A stretch of DNA of 64,000 bases from Arcticibacter sp045629565. GTDB lineage: Bacteria; Bacteroidota; Bacteroidia; Sphingobacteriales; Sphingobacteriaceae. The stretch lies in the NCBI RefSeq assembly GCF_045629565.1, contig NZ_JAZQRL010000028.1, positions 134,228-198,227 of the forward strand, in the 5' to 3' direction. Positions 53,723 to 62,217 of the stretch are shown piece after piece. Within the stretch, counting starts at the first letter, position 1; the number at the start of each line of letters is the position of its first letter. The position numbers and the translations under genes are program-made. Below the pieces are notes generated by a model. That model ran no database searches. It saw only the letters and a program-made list of their open reading frames with translations, and had not been told where the DNA came from.

Positions 53723-54133
53723 TCAAACTTTTAATGTCTCACCCTTATATTCCTCAAACTCTCTGATGTAGTCATTGGCGTCAAAATAAGTTGACGATAT
53801 AATCATCGCCAACGCATTAGTCGAAAAGTTTTCCATGTGTCGCCAAATTCCCGAGGGAACATATATGCCGTAGTATGACCTATTAAGCGAAACAACTTTT
53901 GAATCGAAACCATCATTTAATACGACATCAAAGCTACCTGATAAGGCTATGATAATCTCTTGGTTTTCCTTATAACTATGTCCTCCCCGAGTTTCTCCTC
54001 CAGGAACGTCATATATCCAATAAGTTCTCTTGATCTCAAAAGGAATTTGTTTGCCCTCTTCGAGAAATGACAAGTTACCTCGCTCGTCAAGAATTTTGGG
54101 CAGCTCTAAAATTTTTACTTTACTTAACGACAT
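53723..54133 (-). CDS. FdtA/QdtA-like sugar 3,4-ketoisomerase (cupin), copy 2
   Basis: A 136-residue paralogue of copy 1. It keeps the DxRG motif (DERGNLSF) and the His after GxW (GIWRHMENF, H99), but the second His of HxH is Tyr (RGGHSYKE, H52 and Y54). The pattern complements copy 1. It may be a second subunit of one ketoisomerase, an enzyme with another product stereochemistry, or an inactive partner. It overlaps the Wzz-like gene by 14 bases. Confidence 0.82.
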   Translation of the reverse strand: MSLSKVKILELPKILDERGNLSFLEEGKQIPFEIKRTYWIYDVPGGETRGGHSYKENQEIIIALSGSFDVVLNDGFDSKVVSLNRSYYGIYVPSGIWRHMENFSTNALAMIISSTYFDANDYIREFEEYKGETLKV

Positions 54134-55235
54134 CCCTGCTTATATATATATCTGAGAAAATTTTCTTCATTAATAAAACTATCATAGTCAAAAACATAAA
54201 TAACATCCCGACTATCAATACACTCTTCAAGTAACTCGGATGCTCACTATCTAATGGGAAGACTGGATAATCAATTATTTGCACCAAAGGGGTCTCTTTA
54301 CGAAGCCCTATCTTAGACATTTCCAAGTTCTTCACTAATTCAGCTAATATTGCTTTGTTGGTTTCTGCCGAAAACTGTGACCGCTGAACCGGAGCTAATC
54401 TTTGCGTTTGACGTGTCGGGTTTAAGTTTGGAGTAGCATCCGCAATTTCTACCGCTCGGTAAATATCACTATTCATTAGTGCACGTATGGAGTCGGCCTT
54501 TTGTTGTAAAATTGAAACATTATGCGACGATTTCTGGATTCTGGTTTGAACGTAAAAATCATTTACATTCTTTACAATTTGTTCATTAAATGTCTTCGAG
54601 AAAAACTCGTCCGGGGAGACTACATCAGCCTTTATTATGCTTAGTTTCTTATCAGGCTTCACAACCTTGAGATAGTTATTTCTGATATCCTTCACTATTA
54701 CGCTTAATACGCTGTCCCGCAAACGGATAGAACTCTGGCTATCATATTGGTCATCATCGCTTGAAAATTGAACTCGCTTAAGTTCAGGCGGGTTATTCCA
54801 ACGCTCTCTTAATCGATTGAAATCAATATACCTTTCTACTAGTCGCTGTCTCTTTCCACCATACTCAACTGTTGTCAATAATGCTTTTTCGATCATCGTT
54901 CGCGACTTATATAGCTCTAGGATATTATCGCCCTTAAAAACTCCCCCTCCACCTGTACCTAGATCAATTCCTGCCATAGAGGCTAAACCGGCATATTGAC
55001 TCAATCCTCCGCTACTTTCACTATCTTCTAGAACAAATGTTGTAGTTGCTGTATATACTGTTTTTTTTGTGTAAGCATACATCATACCAATAAGTCCTCC
55101 TAAAAGTCCTATCGCGAATATAACTATCCACTGAGATAGCAAATATTTATACCAAACGCCGATTTTGAAGAGCAGATCCTTTAGAGACATTTCTTCGGAG
55201 GATGTTCGCTTATTTGATTCGTTCGAATTAACCAT
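54120..55235 (-). CDS. Wzz-type polysaccharide chain-length/co-polymerase protein
   Basis: A 371-residue protein with two membrane helices, one near residues 38-58 (WIVIFAIGLLGGLIGMMYAY) and one near the C terminus (SVLIVGMLFMFLTMIVLLMK). The long periplasmic part is mostly helical, and the proline-rich stretch before helix 2 (IIDYPVFPLDSEHPS) is typical of Wzz. There is no cytosolic tyrosine-kinase domain. The ATG at 55235 is preferred over the GTG at 55250. It probably sets the chain length with one of the polymerases. Confidence 0.88.
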   Translation of the reverse strand: MVNSNESNKRTSSEEMSLKDLLFKIGVWYKYLLSQWIVIFAIGLLGGLIGMMYAYTKKTVYTATTTFVLEDSESSGGLSQYAGLASMAGIDLGTGGGGVFKGDNILELYKSRTMIEKALLTTVEYGGKRQRLVERYIDFNRLRERWNNPPELKRVQFSSDDDQYDSQSSIRLRDSVLSVIVKDIRNNYLKVVKPDKKLSIIKADVVSPDEFFSKTFNEQIVKNVNDFYVQTRIQKSSHNVSILQQKADSIRALMNSDIYRAVEIADATPNLNPTRQTQRLAPVQRSQFSAETNKAILAELVKNLEMSKIGLRKETPLVQIIDYPVFPLDSEHPSYLKSVLIVGMLFMFLTMIVLLMKKIFSDIYISRDVVK

Positions 55236-55250
55236 GAAATCAGTCAGCAC

Positions 55251-57767
55251 CTATTTAGTGAATAAACTTACAATTATCGCTGCCAAAGAGGCCGCAGCTG
55301 TCCCTATTCCTATCCAGCCCTGCACATTCATCTTCTCCCTAGGCGCCCTTTTTGGAACAAATACCTCGGCGCCCGGCTTAACAGGGGGATAATTGGAAAA
55401 GAACAAAACCTTACTTACAGCATCAACAGATCCGTTCGCATATTGAATATAAGCACCCCGCTTATTGGCATTATACGTATATCCACCTGCTCCATTAATA
55501 TACTGTTTCATACTTCTACCAGGACGGTAAACAATATTTATCGGCCTAAGTACCTCTCCTGTAACTTTGACTGTTTGAAGCTGCTTAGGTACACGTATGA
55601 TGTCACCATCCTCTAATATAAGGTCAAACTTAGACGCCGGCTTCTTTAATATTCTCTTAAGATCAATACCGACGAGGTCGCTACCCACAGCCTTCACGTC
55701 TTGTACCACTTGCGCCGTATCCTGAACACCCTGACCTTGCAGTCGTTTCAAATTCGCTAACTTCTGCATTTCCTCCTCTTTGCTTTCGGAAGCATCTTTC
55801 GACCCCGACTTTGTGTCGTCCTCAACACCCGGTCTCTTCAAAGACGCCCCTTCCACAAAGGACAATGCGGTTAATCCTCCAGCTCTCTTTATAATATCAG
55901 AAATTCGCTCATCCTTTCTGGTTATCGTATAAATACCCGGATAAAGCACTTCCCCCTCTACGCGCACCTGTTGCTGAATTTGATATCCTTGTGAGTTCCT
56001 TATTGAGACAATATCAAAGGGCTGAAGCAAAATTGGTGTACTCTGCAGTTTCAAGTCGCTTGGAATACTAACAGTAATAACTTCGGAAGTCTTCGCCGAT
56101 GCCGATAGGGCATCGCTATTGCGTATCCTACGGGCAATCTCAATCCGGTTTGGTGTCGCTCCCTCTTTAAAACCTCCAGCCATTTGAATCAACGCTTCAA
56201 CGGTCATCCCTTCTGCGTACTCAAATGTCCCCGGCTCTCTTACCTCTCCTTTAATGTCAACCTTATATTCTTCCCTCAAATCAAAAATGGATGAGATCGT
56301 AACTTTATCCTCTCGTCTCAATGCAACATCAGCCTCAGTACCGGCAAGAACCTTACTAACATCAAAAGAAAGCAATGCAAGTGTATTATCGGTGTTCAAT
56401 CTTGATATGTAGCCACGATTCATGAAGGCATCTTCAGTTAAACCATCTGCTTTCTGTATCAACTGTTTCAACGTAAGGCCATCCTCTAAAGCATACTGCC
56501 CCGGACGGAACACTGCCCCTTCTATTTCTACTCTGTTCGCGAACCTTTCTAAGATAGTTTCCACTACAAATTTGTCTCCATTAAGAGGCTTGTAGGAACT
56601 AAAAGATTCCGAACTGACGTCAGAAATGCGTCGCTCCCTATTTGTATTTTGTAAAACTTTAATATTCGCTGTATAGGCCTTATTGGTAAAACCACCCGCA
56701 AAATTAATCACATCCTGCAATGATTCACTTTCCAGAACTTCGAACAAAGCGGGACGCTTCACTTCTCCCGACATCTCTACACGAGATTTGTAAACAGGAA
56801 TATTTATCACATCCTGGTCCTGGAGTCTAACATTACCTGCCTGGATTCCCTTTAACAGAAAGTTATAAACGTCAATGGTTGCGATTACCCTATTGTTTCT
56901 TATTACTTGGATATCTCTGAACGATCCATTCTGATTAGGTCCTCCTGAAGCACTCAAGGCATTAAATACTGTTGACAAAGAAGATAAGGTATAAGAACCC
57001 GGTCTCACTACTTCACCAAGCAATGTGATTTTAATACTTCTTATATTACCCAGATTAATAGCAACGTTCGTACGCCCGTTTCTTAAGCCCGGGTAGGTTC
57101 CTGACATCGCTGACCGAATTTTGGAGGTAGCCTGTTCAATCGACAAGCCTCCGACCGATACAAGTCCCACATACTGAAGACGGATCGTTCCATCTGGACT
57201 TACAGGTAATTTATAACTAGCTTCATTGTCGCCCGTTAAGTCGATCAATAGCTGATCATCAGGTCCGATAATATAGCTCTTAGGTGTCGCAATTCGAAGG
57301 TTCGGTTCGAACCTGATATCACCATTATTAAACAAGTCAGACCCGAATACTTTTGGTATGAGGTTTCCATACGCATCTCTGGCCATCTTCTCCTTGTTCT
57401 TTTGAAATGCCACTCTGCTGGTGTCCAGGTCACTCGAAGAGTAGGTACGACCAGAAAAGCCGTCTTCTTGCTCTTGGTTTTGATTCCCCTTCTTGGGTTC
57501 AGAATTGCCAGTATTTTTAACTTTCAACTTATCAACTCGCTGCCTCAACTTCTGAACCTCCGTAGCACTCATTCCCCTCGCCTGAGCAACCTGCTCCAAT
57601 TGAGCTTCCGAGAGCCCACTGGACTCGACTTGGTTTATAAACTGTTGAATCTGAGCATCACTCAATTCATCAACCCGGATATCACTAAAATTTTGGCTAT
57701 TTTGAGCCATGGCCGGAGCGGCAAAGCTCATGATAAAGACAAGGATAAATAGGTAAATAGGTTTCAC
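55251..57767 (-). CDS. Wza-type outer-membrane polysaccharide exporter with SLBB domains
   Basis: An 838-residue exporter. The preferred start is GTG at 57767, opening the signal peptide MKPIYLFILVFIMSFAAPAMA; the frame continues to a GTG at 57776. After a coiled-coil segment comes the poly-export domain (SYIIGPDDQLLIDLTGDNEA) and several SLBB domains (VRPGSYTLSSLSTVFNALSA; GEVREPGTFEYAEGMTVEAL), then a C-terminal membrane helix. It carries the finished polymer to the cell surface. Confidence 0.92.
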   Translation of the reverse strand: MKPIYLFILVFIMSFAAPAMAQNSQNFSDIRVDELSDAQIQQFINQVESSGLSEAQLEQVAQARGMSATEVQKLRQRVDKLKVKNTGNSEPKKGNQNQEQEDGFSGRTYSSSDLDTSRVAFQKNKEKMARDAYGNLIPKVFGSDLFNNGDIRFEPNLRIATPKSYIIGPDDQLLIDLTGDNEASYKLPVSPDGTIRLQYVGLVSVGGLSIEQATSKIRSAMSGTYPGLRNGRTNVAINLGNIRSIKITLLGEVVRPGSYTLSSLSTVFNALSASGGPNQNGSFRDIQVIRNNRVIATIDVYNFLLKGIQAGNVRLQDQDVINIPVYKSRVEMSGEVKRPALFEVLESESLQDVINFAGGFTNKAYTANIKVLQNTNRERRISDVSSESFSSYKPLNGDKFVVETILERFANRVEIEGAVFRPGQYALEDGLTLKQLIQKADGLTEDAFMNRGYISRLNTDNTLALLSFDVSKVLAGTEADVALRREDKVTISSIFDLREEYKVDIKGEVREPGTFEYAEGMTVEALIQMAGGFKEGATPNRIEIARRIRNSDALSASAKTSEVITVSIPSDLKLQSTPILLQPFDIVSIRNSQGYQIQQQVRVEGEVLYPGIYTITRKDERISDIIKRAGGLTALSFVEGASLKRPGVEDDTKSGSKDASESKEEEMQKLANLKRLQGQGVQDTAQVVQDVKAVGSDLVGIDLKRILKKPASKFDLILEDGDIIRVPKQLQTVKVTGEVLRPINIVYRPGRSMKQYINGAGGYTYNANKRGAYIQYANGSVDAVSKVLFFSNYPPVKPGAEVFVPKRAPREKMNVQGWIGIGTAAASLAAIIVSLFTK

Positions 57768-57880
57768 GTTCAACACTGTTTCTTTTATAGATAGTCCTAC
57801 AATAACTTTGTTGGAAAATTCCGTAAAGGTAACATTTCCTTATCAATGTGAACTAAAAAAATATTTTGCACCCAGGTGAA

Positions 57881-59050
57881 TTACCGACTTCGAGGAGCAA
57901 TTTCCACAATTCCCTCGTAAATGCTTTTAAATGCAGCTTCTTTTTTACAAAGCAAGACCTTTGCCAGCTCTGATGCCAAACCCTTTTTCTCGACAATATC
58001 CTGTTTCGAGATTCTGGTAAGCACCTCCTGAGCTGATCTTTTCACATCATCCATCACCGGTATTAGCCAGCCGGCACCCTTGAGCAATTCCCAGTTATCT
58101 GACTCCGCCGACCCGCAATAAATAAACGTCGCATGGGAGCAAACCGAGCTTACCGTCTTTGAAGGAACACATACATTCACCCACTCATTTTTAAGCGACG
58201 CAAGATGTATATCAATATACTTCAATTCCCCCCTTTTAACTGAGCTAACCATTTCAACGCCCTGCTTCCCTTCTGCGTAGGCAGCCAGCTTAGCTCCCCC
58301 AGCCCCATAAAGTGCAAGAATCAACCTAAACCTCGTTGGGTCCAGACAGTCAATAACCGACATCAGGAACTCCAATGAATGTGCTTCGCCCAGATTACCG
58401 CAGTAACCCAGATATATTTTGTCTCTGTCCTTTGCCCAGGACGGAAAATCTACATGATTTTGATCGGCGGCGTTATATACACCGCAAGGTAGGATGGTTG
58501 AAGCAATGTCCCTCCCATACTTCTGATGCAAATAGTCATTTTGATAAGGCCCTAGTGAGATGATATGGGAAGGCTTATTAGACAAGACTATTTTATCAAT
58601 CAGCTTATAAAACACATTTCCTTTACTGACAAGTCCCGCTGCAGCAAACGCTTCCGGGTAAAGGTCCATCGCCCATAAGATCCATTTCCTCTTTCTGAGA
58701 AGTATTGCTGCCCACATATTAAGCAGGGGTGGATCAGTCATACAAATGGTTACATCCGGAGAAAAGCTGCGCGATTTCCATACCATACTAAACCCTTCAT
58801 ACAGATTTGACAAGAGCCGCATCGCTTTACTCTTTCCATTATAGAAGGTCTTTATCCGGTATACATTTCCTGAGGACTTAACTTCACCTCCACCACCCTG
58901 GTACTCTCCATCGACAGTGATAATGTTAACAAGCAATCCACGACCAACCAGATAGGCAGCAAGCTCAGCAGCCGACTCACCCGTTATACCGGGGCATGGA
59001 GGGTAGTTCCTGTTTAATATGTTGACAATTATACCTCTATCCTGCTTCAT
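57881..59050 (-). CDS. WbuB-like family 4 glycosyltransferase
   Basis: A 389-residue GT-B enzyme. The NRNYPPCPGITGESAAELAA start, WILWAMDLYPEAFAAAG segment and C-terminal SSVCSHATFIYCGSAESDN are typical of the WbuB group, which adds an N-acetylamino sugar in O-antigen synthesis. The substrate here is not established. It follows the TyvE-like epimerase by 17 bases and is separated from the Wza-type gene by about 110 bases, which may hold a weak promoter. Confidence 0.83.
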   Translation of the reverse strand: MKQDRGIIVNILNRNYPPCPGITGESAAELAAYLVGRGLLVNIITVDGEYQGGGGEVKSSGNVYRIKTFYNGKSKAMRLLSNLYEGFSMVWKSRSFSPDVTICMTDPPLLNMWAAILLRKRKWILWAMDLYPEAFAAAGLVSKGNVFYKLIDKIVLSNKPSHIISLGPYQNDYLHQKYGRDIASTILPCGVYNAADQNHVDFPSWAKDRDKIYLGYCGNLGEAHSLEFLMSVIDCLDPTRFRLILALYGAGGAKLAAYAEGKQGVEMVSSVKRGELKYIDIHLASLKNEWVNVCVPSKTVSSVCSHATFIYCGSAESDNWELLKGAGWLIPVMDDVKRSAQEVLTRISKQDIVEKKGLASELAKVLLCKKEAAFKSIYEGIVEIAPRSR

Positions 59051-59067
59051 ATATAAACATCAAAACC

Positions 59068-60138
59068 TTAAGCGGCTCTTTTTTTTCTCCGGATCCATGC
59101 ATCATATATTTCCTGAAACACCATTGGCAATGACTTCGTCACCTCCCAATCCGGATAATGGCTTTTCATCTTTCTCAGGTCACTGTAATAGCAAATATGA
59201 TCCCCCACCCGGCATTCCTCTCTATATTTATAGTTCATCGGCTTACCACTAATAGCAGAGATCATATCAAATGCCTCAAGAACAGAACAGGTATTATTTT
59301 TTCCCCCTCCAAGGTTATATACTTCAGCTACCCTGGGCGCTCTAATAAACTCCTCAATGAAACACGCTACATCAAACGAATGAATATTATCTCTTACCTG
59401 CTTTCCCTTATAACCAAATACCGTGTATTCTTTGTCTTCCAGGTTACACTTGATCAAGTAACTCAGGAATCCGTGCAGTTCTACTCCCGAGTGGTTTGGT
59501 CCTGTCAGGCATCCCCCTCGTAAACAAACTGTAGGCATGTTGAAATACCGGCCATATTCCTGTACGGATATATCGCCCGAAACCTTCGACGCCCCAAAGA
59601 GCGAATGCTTGGTTTGGTCAATACGGAAAGTCTCAGGTATACCGTTTGAATAAGTGCTGTCGGCATACTCAAAACGACGGTCCAACTCAACCATCGCAAT
59701 CTCATTTGGCGCATCTCCATAGACCTTATTGGTAGACATATGAACAAAAGGGGTCTCAAGGCTATATCTTCTTGTGGCTTCAAGCAAGTTAAATGTGCCC
59801 ATAGCGTTGGTGTCAAAATCTTCAAAGGGAATTTCGGCGGCACGGTCATGACTAGGTTGCGCAGCGGTATGTACAATAGCATTAGGCTTTACTTGTGGAA
59901 TCAGCCTGATGATCCCCTCCCGGTCACGAATGTCTATCTCATGATGAGTGAATGCTTTCAGGCTATTGCTTAAGCGCCTTTGGTTCCAGCGGGTATTACC
60001 CTGCGGACCAAAGAAAACCTCCCGCTGATTATTGTCAACACCATGAACAGCCCAGCCTAAAGCATCAAAATGCCGGCATACTTCAGAACCAATGAGCCCT
60101 GACGAGCCTGTAACCAAAATTCGTTTCTTTCTGTTCAT
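59068..60138 (-). CDS. NAD-dependent epimerase, CDP-paratose 2-epimerase-like
   Basis: SDR-family protein of 356 residues with Rossmann motif GSSGLIG (11-17) and motif MSTNKVYGD. The stretch CLTGPNHSGVELHGFLSYL and YKGKQVRDNIHS recalls the TyvE-like group, in which the nucleotide-sugar C2 is inverted. The catalytic SDR pair YxxxK is here F181/K185 (SLFGASK): Tyr is replaced by Phe. I recall the same substitution in close relatives, so it may be a family trait rather than a defect. It overlaps the preceding GT gene by four bases. Confidence 0.78.
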   Translation of the reverse strand: MNRKKRILVTGSSGLIGSEVCRHFDALGWAVHGVDNNQREVFFGPQGNTRWNQRRLSNSLKAFTHHEIDIRDREGIIRLIPQVKPNAIVHTAAQPSHDRAAEIPFEDFDTNAMGTFNLLEATRRYSLETPFVHMSTNKVYGDAPNEIAMVELDRRFEYADSTYSNGIPETFRIDQTKHSLFGASKVSGDISVQEYGRYFNMPTVCLRGGCLTGPNHSGVELHGFLSYLIKCNLEDKEYTVFGYKGKQVRDNIHSFDVACFIEEFIRAPRVAEVYNLGGGKNNTCSVLEAFDMISAISGKPMNYKYREECRVGDHICYYSDLRKMKSHYPDWEVTKSLPMVFQEIYDAWIRRKKRAA

Positions 60139-61223
60139 TTCAATTGTGTTAATTCCTGATATAGTTTTGTTAACTCAGTTGCCGTCGTATTCCACGAAAA
60201 TTTCCTCGCCTGTTCTTTTCCTTTCGCTACAAGATCTGCTCTCACTTCATTATTCTGCAGTGTACAGATAGCCTGACATATAGCTACGGGTGTGGGCTCA
60301 TCCATCAGCAATGCCGCCCCTCCCGCGATTTCCGGCAAGGAGGAGTTGTTGCAGGCGATTACCGGACATCCGGCAGCCATGGCTTCAATTACAGGCAGGC
60401 CGAATCCTTCATATGATGACGGATAAACCAGACAAAAAGCCTGTTGGTAGACTTTCAGTAATTCTCTTGTTTCTAAGCCTGGGCGGACTGTAAATCGCCC
60501 CGGTAGACATCGTTCCAGATGCTCTTGCTCGGTTCCTGATAAAGCTTTTCCTCCTGCAATAACCAAACGAAAATCATCAAGCCTGGCTACAGCATCTACT
60601 ATCATCTCAAAGTTTTTGTACGGGTGTCTTGCCCCCACATAAAGGACATAAGGATGGGCGCTCCCGGCAACCTCCGCTGTAGTCAGAAACTCATCGGAAA
60701 GACCGTTATAGATCACTCTTATAAGTTTGTTTTTTACTTCCTTGGAATAGAAATACTCCAGGTCTTTTCTTGTATTTTCCGATACACATACAATGGCATC
60801 TGCTTTTCTTATCGCAATTTTCTTAAAGTGAAGATGCACCATGCGGGCAACCCCATGACGCATTATACCGTGCTCATAACCCAAATCATGAACCGTAAGA
60901 ACCTTGGCAACTCCTTTTTGATAGAGATATCTGTGATAGGTGGAATGGTAAATAGAACCAGCTGGTAACTTCGCCAACAAAGGCATAAAGGGCAACACAG
61001 ATCTGGGAAACTTAAACGGTTCAGCATGCTTGTCAAGCTCGCCTGCAATATTCTTGAAGAGCAAGTTTGACGACGAGTCTCCCGTTATGACCATATGCAC
61101 TCCCAGTTCAGCCTTCGCTTTTAACCGCTGGATCAGTTCTGCAAATACAATGCTAATACCGCCTATTTTTTGCAGCACAAAAATGGTGTCGTCAAAATAC
61201 ACTTCAACCCGATTGCTCTTCAC
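60135..61223 (-). CDS. Family 4 glycosyltransferase
   Basis: A 362-residue GT-B retaining transferase with the classic GT4 donor motif YEGFGLPVIEAMAAGCPVIA (E-x7-E) and a clear TVHDLGYEH acceptor-domain motif. It starts with GTG at 61223, as no ATG lies nearby. It is the most upstream reverse-strand gene of the epimerase-side group. The forward FkbM-like gene begins about 200 bases away. Donor and acceptor are unknown. Confidence 0.9.
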   Translation of the reverse strand: MKSNRVEVYFDDTIFVLQKIGGISIVFAELIQRLKAKAELGVHMVITGDSSSNLLFKNIAGELDKHAEPFKFPRSVLPFMPLLAKLPAGSIYHSTYHRYLYQKGVAKVLTVHDLGYEHGIMRHGVARMVHLHFKKIAIRKADAIVCVSENTRKDLEYFYSKEVKNKLIRVIYNGLSDEFLTTAEVAGSAHPYVLYVGARHPYKNFEMIVDAVARLDDFRLVIAGGKALSGTEQEHLERCLPGRFTVRPGLETRELLKVYQQAFCLVYPSSYEGFGLPVIEAMAAGCPVIACNNSSLPEIAGGAALLMDEPTPVAICQAICTLQNNEVRADLVAKGKEQARKFSWNTTATELTKLYQELTQLK

Positions 61224-61419
61224 GCTAATTACAGTAAATCTTAAATGAACTTCAGCTCTTTGCTTCGAACATGCTGGCTCTCGCTTTCCTGGTAGATAAG
61301 TTGAGATAAGGCATCGGCAGAGGTAGACTGCCGTATATAAAGCACGGTTTACTATGCTTTTGTTTCGACCATTTTTGCTATTTTTATTTCACAATTATCT
61401 ACAAAACAAATACTTAAAA

Positions 61420-62217
61420 ATGAAAAACACAGCACAACTGGGAATTTTCCACCCTTACAGCATCGATGGTCTTATAAGGCTGGGCAACAAGTTCGACGGA
61501 GGTTACATCGTTCACGGGCCGTCTTTGAAAGACATAGATATGCTCGTAACCTACGGAGTGGGTTATAATGTCGAATTTGAAAAAGACTTTAATATTAAAA
61601 CCAAGGCTCCTGTACTCGCCTTTGATCCTACTATGAAAGATCCGCGCGTTTTTAGGGACAAGATCAGGCAAGGGTCTTACCTTAGCACTGTCAAACAGCT
61701 GCGCTGGCTGCTGAAGTGGATGAAAGAAGAAAAACGACTACCCGATCATCGCATAAAATTCGTTGAGGAGGGCATCTCTGAGACAGACAACGCGAGTTAC
61801 AAGACGTTTTCCACTCACATAGACGAATATCAACTTTCCGACAAGAAACTCATGCTCAAAATAGACGTCGATGGAGCTGAGTATCCGGTGTTCAAAGATG
61901 CAGATATTTACAAACGACTTGATAATGTCGTGCAGCTTATCATCGAGTTCCATGACCTCGACAAATACATCCATCAGGTCATCGAAACGATAGAGAACCT
62001 GGCCACCTCACATACGCTCATTCATATACACGGAAATAATTACGGTGAACCTTTTTCCTATGAAGGCAAGAGCATTCCCAACGTGCTAGAGGCAACTCTC
62101 ATTCATAATTCCTATTTACCGGAAAAAAACTTATCAACCGCTGAATACCCAATCCATGAGCTTGACAGCCCCTGTGATAAACGTAAAGCTGATTTACCGT
62201 TGGCTTTCTTCAGATAA
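61420..62217 (+). CDS. FkbM-like SAM-dependent methyltransferase
   Basis: A 265-residue protein and the only forward-strand gene in the polysaccharide cluster. The ATG at 61420 is preferred over an in-frame ATG at 61354 that would add a hydrophobic leader. A degenerate SAM-binding start (TYGVGYNVEFEKDF, then LAFDPT) and the FkbM signature KIDVDGAEYPVF are visible. FkbM enzymes methylate hydroxyls of sugars or macrolides. The 3' end overlaps the convergent polymerase gene by 24 bases. Confidence 0.72.
   Translation: MKNTAQLGIFHPYSIDGLIRLGNKFDGGYIVHGPSLKDIDMLVTYGVGYNVEFEKDFNIKTKAPVLAFDPTMKDPRVFRDKIRQGSYLSTVKQLRWLLKWMKEEKRLPDHRIKFVEEGISETDNASYKTFSTHIDEYQLSDKKLMLKIDVDGAEYPVFKDADIYKRLDNVVQLIIEFHDLDKYIHQVIETIENLATSHTLIHIHGNNYGEPFSYEGKSIPNVLEATLIHNSYLPEKNLSTAEYPIHELDSPCDKRKADLPLAFFR

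Noticed and set aside
59505..59882. 125-codon frame on the minus strand
   Set aside because: It is another frame of the same strand within the TyvE-like gene and shows no protein-family features.
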